A DNA stretch of 64,000 bases from Massilia putida (GTDB taxonomy: Bacteria > Pseudomonadota > Gammaproteobacteria > Burkholderiales > Burkholderiaceae_D), in contig NZ_CP019038.1 in NCBI RefSeq assembly GCF_001941825.1, forward strand, positions 6,923,671-6,987,670. The letters run 5' to 3'. The translations under genes and the position numbers were made by a program. Below, in pieces: positions 1 to 7,872 of the stretch; position 1 is the first letter of the stretch; every line of letters begins with the position of its first letter. The notes under the pieces were generated by a model. That model searched no databases and had not been told where the DNA came from. It was given only the letters and a program-made list of their open reading frames with translations.

Positions 1-1434
1 GATGAATTGCGTGCTGTAGAAATCGTCTTCCAGCGGCCCGTCCGTCTCGACGATGCGTTCCAGCTGCGCTTGTGTCAGCCATGCGCGGCCGACGGCTTCG
101 AAGGCCTGGGCGAACGTGTCGAAGTGGTCGGCGCGGATCGACAGGCCCGCCGCCATCGAGTGGCCGCCGAATTTGTCGATCAGGCCGGGGACTTTCTTCG
201 ACACGAGGTCCAGCGCATCGCGCAGGTGGAAGCCCGGGATCGAGCGCCCGGAACCCTTGATCCAGCCGTTGCCCGCCGGCGCGAACGTGATCGTCGGGCG
301 GTAGAATTTTTCCTTCAGGCGCGACGCCACGATGCCGATGACGCCCTGGTGCCAGCCGTCGTCGAACACGGCGATGGTGCTGGCGTCCGCCGGGTTGAAA
401 TCGTCCAGGTGCAGCAGCGCCGTGCCCTGCATGTCGGCCTCGATCTCGCGCCGTTTGAGGTTGATGTCGTTGAGCTGATGGGCGATCTCCCAGGCGCGGC
501 CCTCGTCGTCCGTGATCAGGCACTCGATTCCGAGCGACATGTCTTCCAGGCGGCCCGCCGCGTTCAGGCGCGGACCCAGCGCGAAGCCGAGGTCGAACGG
601 CGACGCGCAGCGCGCTTCCCGGCCCGCCACGCGGAACAAGGCAGCGACGCCCGCGTGCATGCGGCCCGCGCGCATGCGTTTCAAACCCTGCGCGACGAGG
701 ATGCGGTTGTTGGTGTCGAGCTTGACGACGTCCGCGACGGTGCCCAGCGCGACGAGGTCGAGCAGGTTGTCGAGTTTCGGTTGCGTCTGCGCGTCGAACA
801 CGCCGCGCCGCCGCAGTTCCGCCCGCAGCGCGAGCAGCACGTAGAACACGACGCCCACGCCGGCCAGGTGCTTGCTCGGGAATCCGCATTCCGGCTGGTT
901 CGGGTTCACGATCACGCGCGCGTCCGGCAGGCTGTCGCCCGGCAGGTGGTGGTCGGTGACGACGACGTCGATGCCGCGCGCCTTCGCGGCCGCCACGCCG
1001 TCGATGCTGGCGATGCCGTTATCGACCGTGATGATGATGTCCGGCGCCTTTTCGCGCGCCGTCAGTTCGACGATCTCGGGCGTCAGGCCGTAGCCGTATT
1101 CGAAGCGGTTCGGCACGATGTAGTCGACGCGCGCGCCCATCGCCCACAGGCCGCGCAGGGCGGTGGCGCAGGCGGTGGCGCCGTCGCAGTCGTAGTCGGC
1201 GACGATGGTCATCTTCTTGCCGGCCGCGATGGCGTCGGCGAGATAGGTGGCGGCCGCGTCGATCTGGCGCAGCGCGCCCGGCGGCACCAATGCCTGCAGC
1301 TCGCTGGCGAGTTCGCGCGGGTCGGTCAGGCCGCGCGACGCGTACACGCGCGCCAGCACGGGGTGGATGCCGCCCTGGCGCAGCATTTCGGATTGGCGTA
1401 CGGGGCAGGGGCGGATGGTGATGCGGGTATTCAA
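1..1434 (-). CDS. recJ: Single-stranded-DNA-specific exonuclease RecJ (3' end outside window)
   Basis: Reading right to left, the frame gives 478 codons of a RecJ-type 5'-3' ssDNA exonuclease of recombination and mismatch repair. The DHH-family metal motifs are visible: VADYDCDGATA, VTDHH and the RLNAAGRLED stretch, followed by the DHHA1 region with GGHSMAAG. The C-terminal domain is cut by the window edge; family members are about 560-580 aa. I place the start at a TTG (1434) that overlaps the TGA of the upstream RpfE-like gene by two bases, which implies translational coupling. The residues after it (NTRITIRPCP) look like a native RecJ N-terminus, and no ATG lies nearby. The identity is certain; the TTG start is an inference. 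Confidence 0.95.
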   Translation of the reverse strand, partial: MNTRITIRPCPVRQSEMLRQGGIHPVLARVYASRGLTDPRELASELQALVPPGALRQIDAAATYLADAIAAGKKMTIVADYDCDGATACATALRGLWAMGARVDYIVPNRFEYGYGLTPEIVELTAREKAPDIIITVDNGIASIDGVAAAKARGIDVVVTDHHLPGDSLPDARVIVNPNQPECGFPSKHLAGVGVVFYVLLALRAELRRRGVFDAQTQPKLDNLLDLVALGTVADVVKLDTNNRILVAQGLKRMRAGRMHAGVAALFRVAGREARCASPFDLGFALGPRLNAAGRLEDMSLGIECLITDDEGRAWEIAHQLNDINLKRREIEADMQGTALLHLDDFNPADASTIAVFDDGWHQGVIGIVASRLKEKFYRPTITFAPAGNGWIKGSGRSIPGFHLRDALDLVSKKVPGLIDKFGGHSMAAGLSIRADHFDTFAQAFEAVGRAWLTQAQLERIVETDGPLEDDFYSTQFI

Positions 1435-2495
1435 AGCAGTCGTTCCAGGGTCGGACGGCGCCAGAATTTACGCTGCGCCATCGGGGTCGTTGTCGTTTCG
1501 AGGTGGCCGTCGCGGTGGCTCAGCACGAGCCGCACCGTCTTGACGCGGCCCGTGCCTAATGCGGCCAGCAGCGGCGCGAACAGCTCGGATTCCAGGCGCT
1601 GCATCTGCTGCAGCCAGCCGCTCCAGTCGGCCGCGATGCCGGGCGCGGCCACGTTGCCGCAGGCGAGCAGCCAGTCGCCGCCGTCATTCAGCAGTGTATC
1701 GAGTTGCGCGAGGTTGTCCAGGCGGCGTTCGGCCAGCGCGGTCAGCCAGCCCGGCGCCTCGAACGCGGCCACGCGCGGGCGCGGGCGGGCCTGGCCGGCC
1801 GCCTTCGCGACCAGTTCCTGGGCGTGTTCGGTGGCCTTGCTGGCGTTCCCCCACGGCCAGAAGGAATTGATCGGCAGCTGGCCGCGCGCCTCGCGCGCCG
1901 CGTTGGCCGGATCGGTGAACCACGTCACCTGCACGTCGTTCTGCAGCTTGCGGAAGGCGCGTGCCTGCGGGCCGGACGGCATCCAGTCCGTCAGGTTCAT
2001 GTTCACGGCCGCGTCCGGGCTTGCCGTCGTCAGGTCGGTCCAGGCGTCGGCGCGCATGAACCAGGTGTCGTGCGTGCCCCACGCGAGCGCATAGCCCGCG
2101 TCCTCGAAGCAGGGGCGGGCGCTGTCGAACAGGGCGCGCGCCTCGGGTTCGCGCAGGTCGAGCTGGCGCGGGTCGCCCATCTGCAGATGCGTGCGCGCGA
2201 TCTGGATGTGTGTCGGATTCACGACGAACCACATGCCGCCCTCCGGATCCAGCCCCAGGCCGCGCATGGCGCTGGCCGCGACGCCCGGCACGAGCCCGCG
2301 CGCGAGCCCGAGCGCCCGTGCGATCCACAGCTCGTGCGGCAGCACGCGCGCGTCGGCATCGAGCCGGCGGTAGTGGGCGTTTGATGTTCTTGATAACAGC
2401 GCGGACAGCGCCGGTGCCTGCAGGGCGCGGGTCAGGTCGGGCGCGAATTCTGGAACGGGGAGGGCGAACGGCAGGACGAGCGATATGTGGGCCAT
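1431..2495 (-). CDS. RpfE-like conserved protein (phosphoglycerate-mutase-related)
   Basis: This 354-aa protein resembles the RpfE family found beside recJ in Xanthomonas and many betaproteobacteria, often annotated as a cofactor-independent phosphoglycerate-mutase-like protein. Visible landmarks are MAHISLVLPFALPVPEF at the start and a conserved FVVNPTHIQIARTHLQM block near the middle. I see no signal peptide or membrane segment, so it is probably cytoplasmic. The open frame extends upstream to 2741, but that extension is Arg/Ser-rich shadow sequence, so I chose the ATG at 2495. The stop overlaps the recJ start, so the two form an operon. Biochemical function is unknown to me; the family assignment rests on similarity and the recJ neighbourhood. 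Confidence 0.7.
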   Translation of the reverse strand: MAHISLVLPFALPVPEFAPDLTRALQAPALSALLSRTSNAHYRRLDADARVLPHELWIARALGLARGLVPGVAASAMRGLGLDPEGGMWFVVNPTHIQIARTHLQMGDPRQLDLREPEARALFDSARPCFEDAGYALAWGTHDTWFMRADAWTDLTTASPDAAVNMNLTDWMPSGPQARAFRKLQNDVQVTWFTDPANAAREARGQLPINSFWPWGNASKATEHAQELVAKAAGQARPRPRVAAFEAPGWLTALAERRLDNLAQLDTLLNDGGDWLLACGNVAAPGIAADWSGWLQQMQRLESELFAPLLAALGTGRVKTVRLVLSHRDGHLETTTTPMAQRKFWRRPTLERLL

Positions 2496-2523
2496 CCCGT
2501 TATTGTAGGCGAAAATGGTCTGT

Positions 2524-3375
2524 TCAGATATCCGTCCCCAGCATGCCGTCCGTGCCGGGAAGGGGTGTCGTGACGTCCGGCGTGGACGTGGGCGCCGTCG
2601 ATGCGTCCGGCGGCAGCCCGGCCGATCCGCCCGGCGGCAGCATCCCGGACACGGGCGTGAGGCCGATCGCCTCGTGATACCACCCCTGCACGAGCGCCAG
2701 GTGCCGGTGCTCGTCCTCCAACGCCAGCGTGAAACCGGCAACGAGGTCGTCCTGGCCCGCCTCGCCGGCCAGCGCGATGAGGGTCTCCCAGCCGGCGCGG
2801 TCGGCCAGCTCGGCCGTGAGCAGCGCGTGCAGCGACTGCGCCAGGCTCGTGCGCGGATCGTACAGCACCTGCACGATGCCCTGCGATTCGACGCCCGTGA
2901 CGTCCGCGCTGGGCGTCTGCGCCGTCGGGTCGCCGCCCAGCGATTCGATCGCCTCCTTGAGCAGCAGGAAGTGGCGGGCTTCGTCGCGGCGGATGTCGGC
3001 CACGTGGTCGCGCGTCATGCCCGCCGGGCCGCCCTCGATGACGTCGCATTTCGCCAGCAGCGCGTCGTACAGCCGGGTGCCGGTCCGTTCGAACGACAGG
3101 CGTTCCCCCAGCTTGTCGAGCAGGATCTGCGGACGGTCGCCCTTGAGCATGTGCAGGCCCAGGCTGACCGCGCCCGCCACCGAGCCCGGGATCGGGAGCG
3201 AGCCGATGGCGTCGGCGTCGAGGATATAGGCTTCGCGCGCATCCAGCAGCGCGCGCTCGTCGCCGGGGGCGCCGCGCATGGGCACGTTCTCGCTGCCCTG
3301 CATGGCGGCCGTGTCGATGGGTGACATCTGTACCCCGGTCCGGTTCATGCCCATGTGTTCGCTCTGGTGTGCCAT
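2524..3375 (-). CDS. Ferritin-like domain protein A (uncharacterised)
   Basis: A 283-aa protein with two ExxH pairs typical of ferritin-like diiron four-helix bundles: RRDEARHFLLLKEAIE around residue 125 and LEDEHRHLALVQGWYHEA near residue 225. There is no signal peptide. The C-terminus is a low-complexity tail rich in Pro, Gly, Ser and Thr. The ATG at 3375 is preceded by GGAGG at good spacing. It lies 18 bases downstream of a second ferritin-like gene, so the pair is co-transcribed. Metal content and substrate cannot be told from sequence; candidates are a rubrerythrin-like peroxidase, an oxygenase, or a metal-binding stress protein. Confidence 0.75.
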   Translation of the reverse strand: MAHQSEHMGMNRTGVQMSPIDTAAMQGSENVPMRGAPGDERALLDAREAYILDADAIGSLPIPGSVAGAVSLGLHMLKGDRPQILLDKLGERLSFERTGTRLYDALLAKCDVIEGGPAGMTRDHVADIRRDEARHFLLLKEAIESLGGDPTAQTPSADVTGVESQGIVQVLYDPRTSLAQSLHALLTAELADRAGWETLIALAGEAGQDDLVAGFTLALEDEHRHLALVQGWYHEAIGLTPVSGMLPPGGSAGLPPDASTAPTSTPDVTTPLPGTDGMLGTDI

Positions 3376-3393
3376 ATGACCTCCGCTTGCCGC

Positions 3394-4614
3394 TCAGGGC
3401 ATGACGACGCCGCCCTCGTTGGCGGGCCGGGTCGCGATGAGGGCCGTCGTGCCGGCCGCGCCATGGCTGACCAGCTCCGTGCCCGGCGTCCAGACGTAGC
3501 CCGCCGCCACCGCCTCGCTGGGCGAGCCGTCGGCGTTCAGCTGGCGGCGAACATCGATGCTGGCCTGGTCTTCGTGCGCTTTGGGCACGATCTGCGTGCC
3601 GAGTGCGCGCAGTTCGACTTCGGTCGCGAGGACCTTGCGTACGTACTCGCGCTGGCTGCGTAATTCGATCGGCCGGGGAAAGTCGCCCACGATCTCGGCC
3701 GGATCGCGCCGTTCGTAGCGCCGGAACGCCTCGGCGGCCATGTGGAAATGGCCCAGTTCGTAGTCGAGGCAGCGCTCCCAGACCGCCTTGACCTGGTGGT
3801 TCGTCTCCGTCTCGACGCAACTGTAATAGGTGTAGCACTCGTTCGCCTCGTGCAGCAGCCACTGCTCGACCCAGGTCTCCGTCGGGTCCAGCAGCGATTC
3901 GTACTGCGTCACATGCTGTTCCTCCACCGAGGCGATCTCGGCATACAACTGGCGGGCGACCGGGTCGGCGAACGTCGGCCCCACGTTCATGTAATAGGCG
4001 TGCGTCTGGGCCTCGGCCGCCGTGATCGTCAGCGCATGCAGCTTGCTGAGCATCGCGGCCATGCTGCGGTCGTACGGGATGCGCAGGTCGTCGCGCGGGG
4101 CGCGGTGGTGTTCGAGCGTGGGACGGCCGGGCAGGATGTCCGTATAGCTCTGCAGGATATTGTTCGCGTCCTTGCCCTCCACGCGGTCGAGCAGCGCGGC
4201 GTAACGGTACAGGTGGTCGAAGTCTTCCAGCAGGCCGAAGCGGTAGACCTGCGACAGGTAGTTGTCGGGCTCGGCCTTCGCGACGCTGGCCGTCAGCTCG
4301 ATGGCCAGCTGTTCGTAGGCGATCGTCGTCTCGAGCGGCGAATGGTCGGACGACAGCAGCCAGCCGACCAGCGTGGCCTGATGCTGTTCGACCCGGCGCA
4401 CGTCGGCCAGCGGCTGGCGCAGCGCCATATTGCAGCGCGCCGCCATGTGCGAGAAGCGCAGCGCCTCCTGCTCGATGCCGCTCATGAGGATGACGCGCAT
4501 GCGGGTGAAGGCGTCGTCGTCCAGCTTGCTGATCGGCTTGCGCACCATGTCGCGCCACGTCATGTGCTGCCGGTCGAGCGGCGTGCCCTTGGAATCGAAG
4601 ACGGAAAATGGCAT
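3394..4614 (-). CDS. Ferritin-like domain protein B (uncharacterised)
   Basis: A 406-aa mostly helical protein with several carboxylate/His pairs: GLLEDFDHLYRYA near residue 130, ASVEEQHVTQYE near 225 and YELGHFHMAAEAF near 285. These fit a ferritin-like diiron bundle, possibly with more than one site. It starts MPFSVFDSKG with no signal peptide, and AGGAGG precedes the ATG at 4614. The C-terminal 80 residues lack metal motifs. It is the first gene of a two-gene operon with the smaller ferritin-like protein. I do not recognise a named family, and the length is well above typical ferritins (about 160-200 aa). Function is unknown. Confidence 0.72.
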   Translation of the reverse strand: MPFSVFDSKGTPLDRQHMTWRDMVRKPISKLDDDAFTRMRVILMSGIEQEALRFSHMAARCNMALRQPLADVRRVEQHQATLVGWLLSSDHSPLETTIAYEQLAIELTASVAKAEPDNYLSQVYRFGLLEDFDHLYRYAALLDRVEGKDANNILQSYTDILPGRPTLEHHRAPRDDLRIPYDRSMAAMLSKLHALTITAAEAQTHAYYMNVGPTFADPVARQLYAEIASVEEQHVTQYESLLDPTETWVEQWLLHEANECYTYYSCVETETNHQVKAVWERCLDYELGHFHMAAEAFRRYERRDPAEIVGDFPRPIELRSQREYVRKVLATEVELRALGTQIVPKAHEDQASIDVRRQLNADGSPSEAVAAGYVWTPGTELVSHGAAGTTALIATRPANEGGVVMP

Positions 4615-4772
4615 GTCGGCCTCCTGTCTGCGTTCGATGGGCGCGCGCGCGCGGAGTTCCGGACATTTTCAGTGTGTGCGAGATAGAAAAAGTACTTCCA
4701 ATTGTGACAACGCCCCACACGGATGAGCGTTGTGTGGCAAACTGCGGGACCAATGCATTTACCCTGGAGCCC

Positions 4773-6038
4773 ATGAGCCTCATCCACAAACTGCCGTACG
4801 AATGGCTGGTCGGCCTGCGCTACACGCGCGCCGGCAAGCGCAGCAGCCGCAACAGCTTCATTTCCTTCATCTCGCTGATCTCGGTGTCCGGCATCGCCCT
4901 CGGCGTGGCCGCGCTGATCGTCGTGCTGTCGGTGATGAACGGGTTCCAGAAAAAGGTGACGGACCGCATGCTGTCCGTGCTCGCCCACATCGAAGTGTTC
5001 GACGCGGCCGGCTCGATGCCGAACTGGCGCCAGGCCGAGCAGGAAGCGTTCCGCAACCCGGCCGTGCGCGGCGCGGCGCCGTTCGTCGAGACCCAGGGCC
5101 TGCTCGTGCGCGAAGATACGATGAAGCCGGCCGTCATCCGCGGCATCCTGCCGTCTGAAGAGCACAAGGTCTCGGACGTCGCCAAGCAGATCCGCCAGGG
5201 CAGCATGGACAGCCTGCGCCCGGGCCAGTTCAACATCGTGCTCGGCTACGTGCTGGCGCGCTCGCTCGGCGTGGGCGTCGGCGACAAGGTCAACATGCTG
5301 CTGGCGCAGGGCCAGACGACGCCGGCCGGCATGGTGCCGCGCTCGCGCGTGTTCACGGTGAGCGGCATCTTCGAGGCCGGCCATTTCGAATTCGATTCCG
5401 CGCTGGCCTTCATCAACATCGAGGACGCCGAACGCATGGAACGCCTGGATGCGCCGAACGGCCTGCGCCTGCGCATCGCCGACATGCACCAGGCCCCGAT
5501 CGTGGCCGAGGAACTGAAGCGCACGATGTCGGGCGACCTGATCATGCGCGACTGGTCCAAGCTGAACGCCAACTGGTTCGCCGCCGTGCAGACCGAGAAG
5601 CGCATGATGTTCATCATCCTCACGCTGATCATCGCCGTGGCCGCGTTCAACCTCGTCTCCACCCTTGTCATGACGGTGACGGAGAAGCAGCCGGACATCG
5701 CCATCCTGCGCACGCTGGGCGCGTCGCCGCGCTCGATCACCAAGATCTTCATGATCCAGGGCGCCCTCGTCGGCCTCATGGGCACGGCCGCCGGCGTGGC
5801 GCTGGGCGTGCTGGTGGCGCTGAACATCGACGTCATCGTCCCGTTCATCGAGCACCTGCTGGGCGTCCAATTCCTGTCCAAGGATATTTATCTGATCAGC
5901 GAAGTCCCGTCCGACCTGCGCTGGCCGGACGTCTTCAAGATCGGCGGCGTCTCGGTGCTGCTGGCCTTCGTCGCGACCATCTACCCGAGCTGGTCGGCCT
6001 CGCGCGTGAAGCCGGCGGAGGCCTTGCGTTATGAATGA
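4773..6038 (+). CDS. lolC: Lipoprotein-releasing ABC transporter permease LolC/LolE
   Basis: A 421-aa inner-membrane permease of the LolCDE machine that extracts lipoproteins from the inner membrane for delivery to LolA. The N-terminal helix ([20 protein letters not shown]) is followed by a large periplasmic domain and three C-terminal membrane helices, with the FtsX/MacB-type signature [15 protein letters not shown] near residue 310. The ATG at 4773 gives [20 protein letters not shown], a native LolC start; the open frame further upstream runs through the intergenic region and is discarded. It overlaps lolD by 8 bases. As in many betaproteobacteria only one permease gene is next to lolD, so it probably acts as a homodimer or a LolF-like hybrid. 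Confidence 0.93.
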   Translation: MSLIHKLPYEWLVGLRYTRAGKRSSRNSFISFISLISVSGIALGVAALIVVLSVMNGFQKKVTDRMLSVLAHIEVFDAAGSMPNWRQAEQEAFRNPAVRGAAPFVETQGLLVREDTMKPAVIRGILPSEEHKVSDVAKQIRQGSMDSLRPGQFNIVLGYVLARSLGVGVGDKVNMLLAQGQTTPAGMVPRSRVFTVSGIFEAGHFEFDSALAFINIEDAERMERLDAPNGLRLRIADMHQAPIVAEELKRTMSGDLIMRDWSKLNANWFAAVQTEKRMMFIILTLIIAVAAFNLVSTLVMTVTEKQPDIAILRTLGASPRSITKIFMIQGALVGLMGTAAGVALGVLVALNIDVIVPFIEHLLGVQFLSKDIYLISEVPSDLRWPDVFKIGGVSVLLAFVATIYPSWSASRVKPAEALRYE

Positions 6039-6756
6039 CATGAAAAAGCACACCGCCGGCGCGCCGGCGACAGGCACGGCCGTCCTGGCCTGCCGCGGCG
6101 TCGGCAAGACCTTCCGCCAGGGCGACTACGCCGTCCAGGTGCTCGACCACATCGACTTCGCCATCGGCCGCGGCGAGCGCGTCGCCATCGTGGGCGCGTC
6201 CGGGTCCGGCAAGTCGACCCTGCTGCACATCCTGGGCGGGCTCGATACGCCCAGCACCGGCGTCGTGACCTTGCACGGCGAAGACTTCGCGACGTTGTCC
6301 GAGACGCGCCGCGGCGAGCTGCGCAACCGCTCGCTCGGCTTCGTCTACCAGTTCCACCACCTGCTGCCGGAATTCACGGCGCTGGACAACGTCGCGATGC
6401 CGCTGTTGATCCGGCGCGTGAAGCGCGAGGAAGCCGTCGCGCGTGCGCAGGCGATCCTGGCGCGCGTGGGCCTGACGAAGCGCGCGATCCACCGGCCGGG
6501 CGAACTGTCCGGCGGCGAGCGCCAGCGCGTGGCCCTGGCGCGCGCCCTCGTCACGGAACCGGCCTGCGTGCTCGCGGACGAACCGACCGGCAACCTCGAC
6601 CACACGACGGCGCAGGGCATCTTCGACCTGATGCTGGAACTGTCGAAGACCCTGGGCACCGCGTTCGTGATCGTCACGCACGACCCGGAACTGGCGGGCC
6701 GCTGCGACCGCGTGCTGCGCATGACGGAACACGGCCTGCAACCGGCCGACGTGTAA
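6031..6756 (+). CDS. lolD: Lipoprotein-releasing ABC transporter ATP-binding protein LolD
   Basis: A 241-aa ATPase that powers lipoprotein release with the LolC-type permease. The Walker A motif GASGSGKST is at residues 55-63, the LolD-characteristic [14 protein letters not shown] follows near 110, the ABC signature LSGGERQRV is near 160 and the Walker B is LADEPTGN. The ATG at 6031 lies inside the end of lolC; an alternative ATG three codons later is equally possible. The next gene, tatD, begins 7 bases after the stop, so all three are probably one transcript. Confidence 0.95.
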   Translation: MNDMKKHTAGAPATGTAVLACRGVGKTFRQGDYAVQVLDHIDFAIGRGERVAIVGASGSGKSTLLHILGGLDTPSTGVVTLHGEDFATLSETRRGELRNRSLGFVYQFHHLLPEFTALDNVAMPLLIRRVKREEAVARAQAILARVGLTKRAIHRPGELSGGERQRVALARALVTEPACVLADEPTGNLDHTTAQGIFDLMLELSKTLGTAFVIVTHDPELAGRCDRVLRMTEHGLQPADV

Positions 6757-6762
6757 TCCCCC

Positions 6763-7584
6763 ATGTGGATCGACACCCACTGCCACCTCGACGCGCACGA
6801 ATTCGGCGCCGAATCCGCCGACACCGCGCGCCGGGCGGCGGAGCAGGGTGTCGGCATGATCGTGATCCCGGCCGTCGCGCGCGACAATTTCGACGTCGTG
6901 CGCCGGCTGGCCGCGGACGTCCCGAACGCCAGCTATGCGCTGGGCATCCATCCGATCTACGTGCCGCAGGCGCTCGATGCCGACCTGGCCGAATTGCGGC
7001 GCCAGGTCGAGGCCTCGCTCGACGATCCGCGCCTCGTGGCCATCGGCGAGATCGGCCTGGACTTCTTCATCCCGATGCTGTGCGAACCGGCGATGCGCGA
7101 CAAGCAGGAACGCTTCCTGCGCGAGCAGCTGCGCATCGCCCGCGATTTCGGTCTGCCCGTCCTCACGCATGTGCGCCGCTCGCAGGACCAGGTGCTGAAG
7201 CATGTGCGCCAGATCCGGCCGCCGGCCGGCATCGCGCACGCGTTCAACGGCAGCTTCCAGCAGGCCCGGGCCTTCATCGACGTGGGCTTCCACCTCGGCT
7301 TCGGCGGCGCCATGACCTTTACGCGCGCGCTGCAGATCCGGCGGCTCGCGGCCGACCTCCCGCTGGGCGCCATCGTGCTGGAGACGGATGCGCCGGACAT
7401 TTCGCCGTCCTGGATCCACCCGGGCCGCAACAGTCCGGAGCAATTGCCCGCGATCGGCGGCGTGCTGGCGGAACTGCGCGGCATCGATGCGGACGCGGTG
7501 CGCGCGGCGACGCACGCGAACGCGCTCGCGGCGATGCCGCGGCTGGCCGCGCTGGTGTCCCGAGCATCCCACCCGCGCGCCTGA
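6763..7584 (+). CDS. tatD: TatD family metal-dependent hydrolase/DNase
   Basis: A 273-aa TIM-barrel metal-dependent hydrolase of the TatD/YcfH family. The N-terminal metal ligands are in WIDTHCHLD (HxH), followed by GEIGLDFF near residue 90, LTHVRRSQD near 130, HAFNGS near 160, and LETDAPDISP near 205. Related enzymes have 3'-5' exonuclease or DNase activity on damaged DNA, but the substrate here is inferred. It directly follows lolD. The last codons and stop lie in an imperfect 38-bp direct repeat, so the C-terminal tail (about 10 residues) may be variable. Confidence 0.9.
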   Translation: MWIDTHCHLDAHEFGAESADTARRAAEQGVGMIVIPAVARDNFDVVRRLAADVPNASYALGIHPIYVPQALDADLAELRRQVEASLDDPRLVAIGEIGLDFFIPMLCEPAMRDKQERFLREQLRIARDFGLPVLTHVRRSQDQVLKHVRQIRPPAGIAHAFNGSFQQARAFIDVGFHLGFGGAMTFTRALQIRRLAADLPLGAIVLETDAPDISPSWIHPGRNSPEQLPAIGGVLAELRGIDADAVRAATHANALAAMPRLAALVSRASHPRA

Positions 7585-7624
7585 CCGCGCTGGTGTCCTG
7601 AACATTTCGTCCGCGCGCATGCGG
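7549..7624 (+). repeat. Imperfect 38-bp tandem repeat at the tatD stop
   Basis: The string GCGCTGGTGTCC occurs at 7549-7560 and again at 7587-7598, and the following 26 bases of each copy are related (both contain CCGCGCGC). The first copy contains the tatD stop codon. It may be a slippage duplication. The rest of the 288-base gap to vgrG holds no gene that I can support. Confidence 0.4.
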
Positions 7625-7872
7625 CGCGCATGCTGCACATGGGTCGTACCCGCCGGCCATCGTGCCGCGCCGCGCGACTGCGTCCGCACGGTCCCGGTTC
7701 CCGCGTGTTCGCACCGGCGCATCGCGCGACCCCGTGCGGCGCGTCGCATGGGACCATCCACACGCCCCGAAGTTCGCCCCGGCACACACTGAGTTAAACC
7801 AATCCCGCGCCGGTTGAAGCATGGAAGAATCCATTCTCGTGCCGCAGCCGCGGCGTGTTCACGGGAGAGACA

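Noticed and set aside
7..2094. 695-codon plus-strand open frame over recJ and the RpfE-like gene
   Set aside because: It is Arg/Ala/Val-rich with no family resemblance and lies antisense to clear recJ motifs; it is a GC-rich shadow.
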